Shown: positions 8,296 through 17,226 of the stretch, one piece after another
Numbering within the stretch: the stretch's first letter is position 1
Layout of the letters: each line of letters begins with the position of its first letter
Origin: Rhodoferax ferrireducens
Lineage (GTDB): Bacteria; Pseudomonadota; Gammaproteobacteria; Burkholderiales; Burkholderiaceae_C
Assembly (NCBI RefSeq): GCF_003347515.1
Contig: NZ_QEII01000324.1
Span: forward strand, 186,001 to 250,000
DNA length: 64,000 bases
Direction of reading: 5' to 3'
Translations under genes and position numbers: made by a program
Notes under the pieces: model-generated
Seen by the model: the letters and a program-made list of their open reading frames with translations, nothing else
Told to the model about the DNA's origin: nothing
Database searches by the model: none

Positions 8296-9460
8296 CCACC
8301 GACTTCAGGTCGTCAACCCGGTCGCAAATGACCTTGATGACCACCAGAATCGGCACCCCGAGCAACAGCCCCCATAGGCCCCAGAGCCAGCCCCAGGCCA
8401 GCAGGCCGATGAAAATAGCAACCGCATTCATCTTGTTGGCGCGGCTGGTCAGCCAGGGTGTGAGCAGAAAGGCTTCAATGAAATGGATCATTATGGAAAT
8501 AAACCCCACCAGCAGCGCCATCTCCAGCGAGTCGAACTGCAGGAAGCTCACCAGTGTCGAGCCGGCCGTGATGACTGCACTGCCAATGTAGGGAACCAGG
8601 TCGAGCACGCCCGCGGCCACGCCCCATACCGCCGCATTCTCCAGACCAATCGCCAGAAAGCACAACCAGGTGGCCACGCCCACCAGGGCGCTGGTGAAAA
8701 GCCGCACCAGCATGTAGCGTTGAATCTGGTCGTGGATCTGATTGAGCGCCTCCAGCGTGACCCTTTTCTTGCTCAGCGTGGGGCCGGCCAGCTTGACCAA
8801 TTTGCGCCTGAAGCTGTCGCCCGAAGCCATCAGGAAAAAGGTAATCAGCGCCATCACGCCGATCTGGCCCAGCATGCCCATCAGCCCCAAAGTGCCGGTC
8901 CAAAGGTGGTCCCTGATGTTGAACTTGGGCTTTTCGATCTGCACCCGTTGCACGCCACGGCCGAGCGGTGCGGCTTGAGTCGATTCTTCAGCCGCTTGCT
9001 CAATCTGGGTGGCGGCCTTTTGTACCGTTGCCAGCGCGCTGTCCCGCTTGCCGGTCAGGGCGCGAACCGAGTCGCGCAGCTTTTGCGCGGCAGCCGGCAG
9101 CGACTCGATCAGCTGGCTCGCGTCTTCACTCAGTGAATAAGCGGACGCGCCAACGCCGCTCAAGATGCCCAGAATCAGCAGGGCGGCGCTCAAGGCCCGT
9201 GGAATCCGGCGCAACTGCAGCCAGTCCACCACCGGCGACAGGGCATAACTGAAAAGCACCCCGACCATCACCGGAATAAAGACGTCTTTGGCCCAACGCA
9301 ACATGAAGATGCTGGCCAGCGTGGCCAGCAGCACCAGGGAAATGCTGCGCACATCCACGGGCATGTACAGCAACACACGGGGCGGCTCGTCCGGCTGCGT
9401 TGTCAAGGTCGCCGGTTCGGTGCCCGCGTCGTCTGGTCGCACTAAAGTTGGGTCTGTCAC
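8276..9460 (-). CDS. AI-2E family transporter (YdiK/PerM-like membrane protein)
   Basis: About 394 residues with two N-terminal and several C-terminal hydrophobic segments and a hydrophilic middle (about 130-210), the layout of the AI-2E exporter/PerM family. The conserved C-terminal portion, including PYIGSAVIT and GWLWGLWGLLLGVPIL, is typical. The start is the GTG at 9460, preceded by GGAGG at ideal distance; a GTG at 9526 would add an unconserved leader. It overlaps the downstream GGDEF gene and is divergent from the methyltransferase gene. Substrates of most family members are not known. Confidence 0.82.
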   Translation of the reverse strand: MTDPTLVRPDDAGTEPATLTTQPDEPPRVLLYMPVDVRSISLVLLATLASIFMLRWAKDVFIPVMVGVLFSYALSPVVDWLQLRRIPRALSAALLILGILSGVGASAYSLSEDASQLIESLPAAAQKLRDSVRALTGKRDSALATVQKAATQIEQAAEESTQAAPLGRGVQRVQIEKPKFNIRDHLWTGTLGLMGMLGQIGVMALITFFLMASGDSFRRKLVKLAGPTLSKKRVTLEALNQIHDQIQRYMLVRLFTSALVGVATWLCFLAIGLENAAVWGVAAGVLDLVPYIGSAVITAGSTLVSFLQFDSLEMALLVGFISIMIHFIEAFLLTPWLTSRANKMNAVAIFIGLLAWGWLWGLWGLLLGVPILVVIKVICDRVDDLKSVGEFLGT

Positions 9461-9555
9461 GGCTGCCTCCTGTACAGCCCGAAGTGTGCCCGCTTTCTGA
9501 AAAACGCGGCGGCCAATGACATCCACACCCGGCGTTTGACGATAATCCCCTTATC

Positions 9556-10311
9556 TTGAAAAAACGTACCCACTCTCTCCCCGAAGTCAATTTCTCCGAC
9601 GAAGGTCCGCTTCGTCACCTGCATCTAGGCACCGAATGGATCCAGGGCACCATGCTGATGGACGCCCCGACCGTGCTGTTCCATGAATATATCCAGCGCA
9701 TGATGGCCTGGCTGCTGTTTGTGGAACCCGACTCCGTGACCAAACGCCAGGCCATGCAGCTCGGTCTGGGCGCCGGCTCACTCACCAAGTTCTGCCACAA
9801 GGAAGTGCGCATGAAAACCGTCGCCATCGAGCTCAACCCGCAGGTGTTGGCGGCGTGCCGAGGCTGGTTCAAACTGCCGGCCGACAACACCCGCATGCAG
9901 GTGGTGCTGAATGACGCGGCGCTGGAAATTCAGAACTCCAAATGGTGGGGCACGATCGATGCGCTGCAGGTTGATTTGTACGACCACGAGGCCGCTGCCC
10001 CGGTGCTCGACAGCCTGCCGTTTTACAACCACTGCAAGCGCCTGCTGACGCCAGAAGGCTGCATGACGGTCAATTTGTTTGGCCGGGCATCGAGCTTTGC
10101 CCGCAGTGTCGAGAAAATCTCGGCAGCGTTCGGCGCCGACGCCGTGTGGGCCTTCAAACCCACGCGTGAGGGCAACACCGTGGTGCTGGCCCAGTGCACG
10201 CCCAACCGGCCCAAGCGCGAGGTGCTGGAGGCTCGCGCCGAAATCATTCAGACCCAATGGGGCCTGCCCGCCGCCAAATGGGTGCGCGTCTTCAAGCCGA
10301 TGCTGAAATGA
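9556..10311 (+). CDS. Spermidine synthase-like methyltransferase-fold protein
   Basis: 251 residues. The region AMQLGLGAGSLTKFC followed by VAIELNPQVLAACR resembles the AdoMet/dcAdoMet-binding loop and acidic strand of spermidine synthases. The N-terminal beta-strand domain is short, and canonical putrescine-binding residues cannot be confirmed. It starts with TTG. The end overlaps the ATPase gene start by ATGA, which suggests co-translation. It may be a polyamine aminopropyltransferase or a divergent methyltransferase. Confidence 0.65.
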   Translation: MKKRTHSLPEVNFSDEGPLRHLHLGTEWIQGTMLMDAPTVLFHEYIQRMMAWLLFVEPDSVTKRQAMQLGLGAGSLTKFCHKEVRMKTVAIELNPQVLAACRGWFKLPADNTRMQVVLNDAALEIQNSKWWGTIDALQVDLYDHEAAAPVLDSLPFYNHCKRLLTPEGCMTVNLFGRASSFARSVEKISAAFGADAVWAFKPTREGNTVVLAQCTPNRPKREVLEARAEIIQTQWGLPAAKWVRVFKPMLK

Positions 10312-12107
10312 ACAACGCCGCTGCACCCGTCAACGCCAAGGCGCTCGCCCGCACGGCCCATCGCGGGCCACTCGATTGGCGTCGACTGGTGGAGTGGCTG
10401 TGCAGCGATGGCGTCATCAGCGCCGAGGAAGCCCAGCGCGTCACCGGGCGCTGCGCCCAGGCCGAGAGCGTGCAGCACCCGCTGGTGCGCTTGGCCAGCG
10501 TGTCGGTGCGGCGCGCCAGCGACGCCAAGGCGATGGACATCGAGTTGCTGACGCAGTGGGTGGCGACACGCGCGGGGCTTGCCTATTTGCGCATTGATCC
10601 GCTCAAGGTCGATGTGGGCAAGGTGGCCGACACCATGAGCGCGGCCTATGCCGAGCGCCACAAGATTTTGCCGGTGCAGGTCACCCCCAGCGAAATCGTC
10701 GTGGCGACCACCGAGCCCTTCATCACGGACTGGGTGGCCGAGGTGGAACGGCAGTCGCGCCGCAGCGTGCGTCGGGTGGTGGCCAGTCCGCAGGAAATTC
10801 ACCGCTACACGGTGGAGTTTTTTGCCCTCGCCAAGTCGGTGAAAGCCGCCAACAAGGCCGGTGGCAACAGCGGCGGTGCCAGCTTCGAGCAGCTGGTGGA
10901 GCTGGGCAAGACCAACAAGCAGCTCGATGCCAACGACCAGGGCGTGGTGCAGGTGGTGGACTGGCTCTGGCAGTACGCGTTTGACCAGCGCGCCAGCGAC
11001 ATTCATCTGGAGCCACGCCGCGAGCAGGGCGTGATCCGCTTTCGCATCGACGGCGTGCTGCACCCGGTTTACCAGATGCCGATGGGCGTGCTCACCGCCA
11101 TGACCGCGCGCATCAAGCTGCTGGGCCGCATGGACGTGGTGGAAAAGCGCCGCCCGCAGGATGGCCGCATCAAGACACGCAACCCACGCGGCGACGAGAT
11201 CGAAATGCGTATCTCGACGCTGCCCACCGCCTTTGGCGAGAAGATGGTGATGCGGATCTTCGACCCGGACACCACGGTCAAGGACCTGGATGCCCTGGGC
11301 TTTTCCGCGCACGACGCGCAGCGCTGGGAGGCGCTGGTCAAACGCCCCACCGGCATTATTCTTGTGACCGGCCCGACCGGTTCGGGCAAAACCACCACCC
11401 TGTACTCCACGCTCAAGCGCATCGCCACCGAAGAGGTGAATGTCAGCACCGTGGAGGACCCGATCGAAATGATCGAACCCTCGTTCAACCAGACCCAGGT
11501 GCAGACGCAGCTCGATTTTGGTTTTCCGGAAGGGTTGCGCGCCCTGATGCGACAAGACCCGGACATCATCATGGTGGGCGAAATCCGCGACCAGCAAACC
11601 GCCGAGATGGCGGTGCAGGCCGCGCTCACCGGGCATCTGGTGTTCTCCACCCTGCACACCAACGACGCGCCTTCGGCGGTGACGCGCTTGATGGAGTTGG
11701 GCGTGCCGTCCTACCTGATCAATGCCACCCTGCTCGGCGTGCTGGCGCAGCGGCTGGTGCGTACCTTGTGCAAGCATTGCAAGGTGCCCGATGCGGCGGC
11801 CACGCGCGAGGCGCTGGCCGAAGTGGTCAAGCCCTGGCAGCTCAATGGGGCTTACAAACCCTTCAAGCCGGTCGGCTGTGTGGACTGCCGCATGACCGGT
11901 TTCATGGGCCGCATGGGCCTGTACGAGTTGCTGGTCGTGTCCGAGGCCTTCAAGGACAAGATCAACCGCGAGCCCAACAGCGATGCGCTCAAGCGCCAGG
12001 CGGTGAGCGACGGCATGCGGCCCCTGCGGCTGGCCGGCGCCCTGCGCGTGGCCGAGGGGCTGACGGTGCTGGAAGAGGTGTTGTCCTCCACGCCGCCTTT
12101 GTCCTGA
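10308..12107 (+). CDS. GspE/PulE/PilB-type secretion or pilus ATPase
   Basis: About 599 residues. An N-terminal GspE_N-type domain (about 20-200) precedes a hexameric ATPase domain with Walker A GPTGSGKTTT (about 355-364), the Asp/His box region ending in GHLVFSTLHTND, and a zinc-binding pair CKHC (488-491) and CVDC (524-527). It powers type II secretion or type IV pilus assembly in most relatives. No other secretion or pilus gene is nearby; its only coupled neighbour is the spermidine-synthase-like gene (ATGA overlap). Orphan copies like this are seen in beta-proteobacteria, and the partner machine is unknown. Confidence 0.85.
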   Translation: MNNAAAPVNAKALARTAHRGPLDWRRLVEWLCSDGVISAEEAQRVTGRCAQAESVQHPLVRLASVSVRRASDAKAMDIELLTQWVATRAGLAYLRIDPLKVDVGKVADTMSAAYAERHKILPVQVTPSEIVVATTEPFITDWVAEVERQSRRSVRRVVASPQEIHRYTVEFFALAKSVKAANKAGGNSGGASFEQLVELGKTNKQLDANDQGVVQVVDWLWQYAFDQRASDIHLEPRREQGVIRFRIDGVLHPVYQMPMGVLTAMTARIKLLGRMDVVEKRRPQDGRIKTRNPRGDEIEMRISTLPTAFGEKMVMRIFDPDTTVKDLDALGFSAHDAQRWEALVKRPTGIILVTGPTGSGKTTTLYSTLKRIATEEVNVSTVEDPIEMIEPSFNQTQVQTQLDFGFPEGLRALMRQDPDIIMVGEIRDQQTAEMAVQAALTGHLVFSTLHTNDAPSAVTRLMELGVPSYLINATLLGVLAQRLVRTLCKHCKVPDAAATREALAEVVKPWQLNGAYKPFKPVGCVDCRMTGFMGRMGLYELLVVSEAFKDKINREPNSDALKRQAVSDGMRPLRLAGALRVAEGLTVLEEVLSSTPPLS

Positions 12108-12200
12108 TCCGGGTTACCGCGGCATAGGTGAAATCCACATGCCCCGGCATGGCTTTCCCATGCAAAATCAGCTTTTCGAATCCTTCGAGGAGACTAATTA

Positions 12201-12689
12201 ATGAATATCAAGAGTCAAAAAGACTTTTTCTCGGGCCTCATGTTCATGGCCGTCGGTGTGGCCTTCGCCTGGGGTGCCTCGACCTACAACGTGGGCACGG
12301 GCGCCCGCATGGGACCCGGCTACTTTCCGCTGATGCTGGGCGTCTTGCTGGCGATTTTGGGCGCGGCTATCGTCTTTGAGTCCATGGTGGTGGAGACCGA
12401 GGACGGTGAAAAGATTGGCAAATGGGCGTGGAAGCCCCTGTTCTTCATCATTTCCGCCAATCTGGTTTTTGGCCTGATGCTCGGCGGCCTGCCCAATTTG
12501 GGGATTCCGGCCATGGGGTTGATCGCCGGTATTTATGCCTTGACCTTCATTGCCAGCCTGGCGGGCGAAGAGTTCAATCTCAAAGCAGTCGTGATTTTGG
12601 CCACCGTGTTGGCGATCATGAGTTACCTGGCGTTCATCGTGCTGCTCAAACTGCAGTTTCCGGTGTGGCCAACCTTCATTACAGGTTAA
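12201..12689 (+). CDS. tctB: Tripartite tricarboxylate transporter small membrane subunit (TctB)
   Basis: 162 residues with about four hydrophobic segments. The opening KDFFSGLMFMAVGVAFAWGA and GARMGPGYFPLMLG are the hallmark of TctB. GAGGAG precedes the ATG. It pairs with the large permease TctA 11 bases downstream. No TctC receptor gene is adjacent, so the complex must use a Bug receptor encoded elsewhere, possibly one of the two orphans in this window. Confidence 0.88.
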   Translation: MNIKSQKDFFSGLMFMAVGVAFAWGASTYNVGTGARMGPGYFPLMLGVLLAILGAAIVFESMVVETEDGEKIGKWAWKPLFFIISANLVFGLMLGGLPNLGIPAMGLIAGIYALTFIASLAGEEFNLKAVVILATVLAIMSYLAFIVLLKLQFPVWPTFITG

Positions 12690-12700
12690 GGAACTGACAA

Positions 12701-14212
12701 ATGGATCTCTTTACCAACTTGTCGATCGGTTTTGGCGTGGCCTTCACGCCGATCAACCTGATGTATGCGTTTGTCGGCTGCCTGCTGGGCACGCTGATTG
12801 GCGTGTTGCCCGGCATTGGCCCACTGGCCACGATTGCCATGCTGCTGCCCGCCACCTACGCCTTGCCACCGGTCTCGGCCCTGATCATGCTGGCCGGCAT
12901 CTATTACGGTGCGCAGTATGGCGGCTCCACCACGGCCATTTTGGTCAATCTGCCAGGTGAATCGTCCTCGGTGGTGACTGTGATTGACGGCTACCAGATG
13001 GCAAGGCAGGGGCGAGCGGGGCCGGCGCTGGCGGCGGCGGGCCTGGGTTCGTTTTTCGCTGGTTGCGTCGGTACGCTGGTCCTCGCGGCTTTTGCGGTGC
13101 CGCTGACTGAAGTGGCCTTCAAGTTCGGCCCGGCCGAGTATTTCTCCCTGATGATTCTGGGCTTGATCGGCGCGGTGGTGCTGGCCTCGGGCTCCTTGCT
13201 CAAGGCCTTTGGCATGATTTTGCTGGGCTTGTTGCTGGGCATGGTGGGGACCGATGTGAACTCAGGCGTGGCCCGTTTCAGCTTTGACATTCCCGAACTC
13301 ACCGATGGCATCGGCTTCATCGTGATCGCCATGGGCGTGTTTGGCTACGGCGAGATCATCAGCAACCTGGGCAAGCACGAGAGTGAGCGCGAGGTGTTCA
13401 CGGCCAATGTGAAAGGACTGTTGCCCAACAAGCAAGACTTCAAGCGCATGGTACCGGCGGTTTTGCGCGGTACCGCATTGGGTTCCGTGCTGGGCATTTT
13501 GCCCGGCGGTGGCGCCGTGATGGCGGCTTTTGCGGCCTACACGATCGAGAAGAAAACCAAGCTTCATGCAGGTGAAGTGGCGTTTGGCAAGGGCAATATC
13601 CGCGGTGTGGCCGCCCCTGAAGCGGCCAACAACGCGGCATCGCAAACCTCCTTCATTCCCTTGCTGACACTGGGCATTCCGCCCAATGCGGTGATGGCCT
13701 TGATGGTGGGTGCCATGACCATCCACAACATCCAGCCCGGCCCGCAGGTGATGACCAGCAACCCTGAGTTGTTCTGGGGTCTGATTGCCTCGATGTGGAT
13801 CGGCAACGCCATGCTGATCATCCTGAACCTGCCTTTGATCGGTATCTGGATCAAGCTGCTTAGCGTGCCCTATCGCTGGCTGTTCCCGGCGATTGTGCTG
13901 TTCTGCGCCATCGGCGTGTACTCCACCAACAACAACACCTGGGACATCTGGATGGTGGCGCTATTCGGCATCATTGGTTACATCTTCATCAAGCTCGGCG
14001 CCGAGCCGGCACCCCTGCTGCTGGGCTTCATCCTGGGGCCAATGATGGAAGAGAATCTGCGCCGGGCCCTGCTGCTGTCGCGCGGTGACTGGAGCGTGTT
14101 TGTCACGCGTGGCCTGTCGGCCAGCCTGTTGGCGGTGGCGGCCTTGTTGCTGGTGATCGTGCTGTTGCCATCGATCAAGAAGAAACGCGAAGAGGCTTTC
14201 GTCGAGGATTGA
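12701..14212 (+). CDS. tctA: Tripartite tricarboxylate transporter large permease (TctA)
   Basis: 503 residues with about 11-12 membrane segments. It has the repeated glycine-rich motifs GVLPGIGPLATIAMLLP and GILPGGGAVMAAFAAY, and YGAQYGGSTTAILVNLPGE, all diagnostic of TctA. It works with TctB and a periplasmic Bug protein to import carboxylates using an ion gradient. A strong SD (AAGGAA) lies just ahead, and a rho-independent terminator follows the gene, closing the tctBA operon. Confidence 0.92.
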   Translation: MDLFTNLSIGFGVAFTPINLMYAFVGCLLGTLIGVLPGIGPLATIAMLLPATYALPPVSALIMLAGIYYGAQYGGSTTAILVNLPGESSSVVTVIDGYQMARQGRAGPALAAAGLGSFFAGCVGTLVLAAFAVPLTEVAFKFGPAEYFSLMILGLIGAVVLASGSLLKAFGMILLGLLLGMVGTDVNSGVARFSFDIPELTDGIGFIVIAMGVFGYGEIISNLGKHESEREVFTANVKGLLPNKQDFKRMVPAVLRGTALGSVLGILPGGGAVMAAFAAYTIEKKTKLHAGEVAFGKGNIRGVAAPEAANNAASQTSFIPLLTLGIPPNAVMALMVGAMTIHNIQPGPQVMTSNPELFWGLIASMWIGNAMLIILNLPLIGIWIKLLSVPYRWLFPAIVLFCAIGVYSTNNNTWDIWMVALFGIIGYIFIKLGAEPAPLLLGFILGPMMEENLRRALLLSRGDWSVFVTRGLSASLLAVAALLLVIVLLPSIKKKREEAFVED

Positions 14213-14236
14213 TCCCTTCCGGCACCACGAAAAAAA

Positions 14237-14262
14237 CGGCACCTTCGGGTGCCGTTTTTTTT
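14237..14262 (+). terminator. Rho-independent terminator of the tctBA operon
   Basis: A perfect 7-bp stem CGGCACC/GGTGCCG closes the very stable TTCG tetraloop and is followed by eight T residues; A residues precede the stem, so it may also work from the other strand. It lies 25 bases after the tctA stop. Confidence 0.9.
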
Positions 14263-14300
14263 GGTGTCTGTGCGGCACAATGGCCAGTCAAGGAATCCTC

Positions 14301-15593
14301 ATGTCACTCAAGCACCATCTGCAGCAGCATCCGCAACGCGCCGCCCTGCACAACGAAATCCACGCCCGCCCGCCGCAGGCCCTGGCCGCGCCGCTGGCCA
14401 TCTCGCATGTGGTCATGGTGTGTGATGCGACGCAGCGCGAAGCCAGCCGGGCGCATGTGGCGGCCTTGCTGCGCGACCATCACCTGCCGTTGCCAGATAC
14501 GCAGTCCAGCCACTTCCGGATGGACCTGGGGCAGTTCCATATTCGCTGGGAGCTGCACACGGAATTTGTCACCTGGACCTTCATGTGTCCCCTGTCCACC
14601 GAGCGCTTTGGCGAGATCGAGCCCGAACGCGCGCTGGACGCCGTGCCACAAGACTGGTTTGCCGGACTTCCCGGCCAGTGTTTGTCGGGTATTCACCTGT
14701 GGGTGCTGCCGGCCGATGGGCTGGATGCCGCGACGCTGGTCAAGCATGTGCTGCTGGAAGACACGCTGCTCGCGTCCAGCGTGGCCGGTGGCGTGGCTGA
14801 GGTCTATACCGACTTCGCCATGCACGCCGATGGTTTTTCGCGCATGGTGCTGCTGGCCGGGAATATGTCGCCGCGCCGTCTGGGCCGCCTGGTGCAACGT
14901 CTGCTGGAGATCGAGACCTACCGCATGGCCGCCTTACTGGGTCTGCCGGCCGCGCGCGAGGCGTCCCATATTTTGTCGAGTGCCGAACTGGAGCTGGCCG
15001 AGCTCGCCAGCGCCATTCGCAGCGCCACCCGTGACGACGAGCCGATGCTGCTGGACCGGCTTACCAAGTTGGCGGGTCAGGTGGAGAGCCAGCATGCGGC
15101 CACCCACTCCCGCTTCTCGGCCAGCGCCGCCTATTTTGAGCTGGTGGACAAACGCATCAGCGACATCCACGAGTCGGCCTTGCCCGGTATGCAGACCATC
15201 GGCGAATTCATGGAGCGTCGCCTGACGCCCGCGCGCAGCACCTGCGAGTGGGCCACGCGCCGGCAAGACGCGCTGTCGCAACGGGTGTCGCGCATCAGCA
15301 ATTTATTGCGCACGCGGGTCGAGATCGAACAGCAGCAAAGCAGCCAGGCGCTGCTGGCCACCATGAACTCGCGCCAGGACATTCAACTCAAGCTGCAGTC
15401 CACCGTGGAGGGCTTGTCGGTGGCGGCCATCACCTATTACATCGTCGGTCTGGTGAGTTATCTGGCCAAGGGCGCCCATGCGCTGGGCTGGCCCTGGAGT
15501 GCCGAAAGCACGGCTGCGGTGACCATTCCACTCGTGGCGTTCAGCGTCTGGTGGTCCTTGCGCCGGCTGCACCACAAACTGTTTAAAGGCTGA
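14301..15593 (+). CDS. DUF3422 family membrane-anchored protein
   Basis: About 430 residues of the DUF3422 family of uncharacterised proteobacterial proteins. The N-terminal LHNEIHARPP is the family hallmark. A soluble, partly coiled-coil middle is followed by two C-terminal hydrophobic segments (about residues 380-400 and 410-425), so it is probably a C-tail-anchored inner-membrane protein. I chose the ATG at 14301, which has AAGGA six bases upstream, over the ATG at 14280. It is immediately followed by the gamma-glutamyltransferase gene. Confidence 0.85.
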   Translation: MSLKHHLQQHPQRAALHNEIHARPPQALAAPLAISHVVMVCDATQREASRAHVAALLRDHHLPLPDTQSSHFRMDLGQFHIRWELHTEFVTWTFMCPLSTERFGEIEPERALDAVPQDWFAGLPGQCLSGIHLWVLPADGLDAATLVKHVLLEDTLLASSVAGGVAEVYTDFAMHADGFSRMVLLAGNMSPRRLGRLVQRLLEIETYRMAALLGLPAAREASHILSSAELELAELASAIRSATRDDEPMLLDRLTKLAGQVESQHAATHSRFSASAAYFELVDKRISDIHESALPGMQTIGEFMERRLTPARSTCEWATRRQDALSQRVSRISNLLRTRVEIEQQQSSQALLATMNSRQDIQLKLQSTVEGLSVAAITYYIVGLVSYLAKGAHALGWPWSAESTAAVTIPLVAFSVWWSLRRLHHKLFKG

Positions 15594-15597
15594 GACC

Positions 15598-17226
15598 ATG
15601 ATGAACTTCAACTACAGCAACCCCTACACCTCCATCCGCCTGCCGCTGTTTGCCCGCAACGTGGTGGCGACCTCGCATCCGCTGGGGGCCCAGGCCGGCC
15701 TGCGCATGATGCTGCAGGGCGGCAATGCGGTCGATGCCGCCGTGGCAAGCGCCGCCGCCATGACGATTTTGGAGCCCGTCAGCAATGGCCTGGGCAGCGA
15801 TGCGTTTTGTATTCTGTGGGACGGCCAGGCCTTGCATGGCCTCAACGCCTCCGGGCGCGCGCCGCAAGCCTGGACGCCGGATTATTTCAAAAGTCGTTAT
15901 GGCGCCAGTGCCAGGACGCCGCCGAAACGCGGCATCGATTCGGTCACCGTGCCGGGGGCGGTCAGCGCCTGGGTCGCTTTGAGCGAGCGCTTTGGCAAGC
16001 TGCCGTTTGCCGAGCTGATGGTCCCCGCCATCGAGTTGGCGGAGCGCGGCTACCTGGTGCCGCCGGTGGTACAGCAAAAATGGGCGGCGCCGGTGGACGA
16101 GTTAAAAGCCTTGCCCGGTTTTGCCGGCGCTTTTTTGCCGCGCGGACGCGCCCCGGTTGTCGGTGAATTGTTTCAGTTTCCTGCGGCCGCCCGCGCCCTG
16201 CGTGCGATAGCGGCCACCAAAGGCGAAGCGTTTTACACCGGCGAGATTGCCCAGGCGCTGGCCCAATTCTCGGCCCAGCACGGCGGCAGCCTGAGCCTGC
16301 ACGATCTTAGCCGCCACCGGCCCGAGTGGGTCACGCCCATCGCCAAAAACTACCGCGGCTACACCGTGCACGAAATTCCACCTAACGGTCAGGGCATCGC
16401 CGCCCTGATGGCGCTGGGCATTCTGGACCAGTTTGACTTGGGCAGCCTGCCGGTGGATGGCGTCGATTCCCAGCACCTGCAGATCGAGGCCATGAAGCTG
16501 GCGTTTGCCGATGTGTACCGGTTTGTGGCCGAACCGGCCAGCATGGAAGTGACGGCGGAGCAGATGCTGGACGACAGCTACCTGGCCTCGCGCGCCAAGC
16601 TGATCGACATGGGCCGGGCGCAAGACTTCAAGGCCGGCAGCCCGAACGATCCGCACCGCAAGGGCGGCACGATTTACCTGAGCGCGGCCGACGAGAACGG
16701 CATGATGGTCAGCTTCATCCAGAGCAATTACATGGGTTTCGGCTCGGGTTGTGTCGAGCCCGGCTTTGGCATCAGCCTGCAGAACCGCGGCCATGGCTTC
16801 AGCCTGGACCCGGCCAGCCCCAACGTCGTGGCGCCGGGCAAGCGGCCGTTTCACACCATCATCCCGGCCTTTCTCACCAAAGACGGCCAGCCCGTCATGA
16901 GCTTTGGCGTGATGGGCGCCAACATGCAGCCGCAGGGCCACATGCAGACCCTGGTGCGCATGCTCGACCATGGCCAGAATCCGCAGGCGGCGTGTGACGC
17001 GCCGCGCTGGCGCTTCAACACCGGGCTGGAAATCAATGTCGAGGCGACGATGAACCCGGCCACGGTGCAGGGTTTGTCCCAGCGCGGCCACCACATGGCT
17101 GTGATCAACGATTCGTACCAGGACTTTGGCGCCGGGCAGTTCATCTGCCGCGCGGGCGACCCGAAAGTGGAAGGTTATGTGGCGGCCAGCGACGCCCGGC
17201 GTGACGGCCAGGCGGTCGGGTTTTGA
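15598..17226 (+). CDS. Gamma-glutamyltransferase family protein
   Basis: 542 residues of the Ntn-hydrolase GGT family. The N-terminal region has GLRMMLQGGNAVDAAVA and the presumed autoprocessing threonine lies in GGTIYLSAADENG, with downstream GFGISLQNRG. No signal peptide is evident, unlike classical periplasmic GGT, so this belongs to the cytoplasmic GGT-like or acylase branch. Its substrate may be glutathione-like or another gamma-glutamyl/acyl compound. The stop overlaps the TTG start of the EamA permease gene. Confidence 0.82.
   Translation: MMNFNYSNPYTSIRLPLFARNVVATSHPLGAQAGLRMMLQGGNAVDAAVASAAAMTILEPVSNGLGSDAFCILWDGQALHGLNASGRAPQAWTPDYFKSRYGASARTPPKRGIDSVTVPGAVSAWVALSERFGKLPFAELMVPAIELAERGYLVPPVVQQKWAAPVDELKALPGFAGAFLPRGRAPVVGELFQFPAAARALRAIAATKGEAFYTGEIAQALAQFSAQHGGSLSLHDLSRHRPEWVTPIAKNYRGYTVHEIPPNGQGIAALMALGILDQFDLGSLPVDGVDSQHLQIEAMKLAFADVYRFVAEPASMEVTAEQMLDDSYLASRAKLIDMGRAQDFKAGSPNDPHRKGGTIYLSAADENGMMVSFIQSNYMGFGSGCVEPGFGISLQNRGHGFSLDPASPNVVAPGKRPFHTIIPAFLTKDGQPVMSFGVMGANMQPQGHMQTLVRMLDHGQNPQAACDAPRWRFNTGLEINVEATMNPATVQGLSQRGHHMAVINDSYQDFGAGQFICRAGDPKVEGYVAASDARRDGQAVGF

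Noticed and set aside
9461..9555. Promoter of the methyltransferase gene (TTGACG near 9536)
   Set aside because: No -10 at 16-18 bases; spacing to TTATCT is only about 9.
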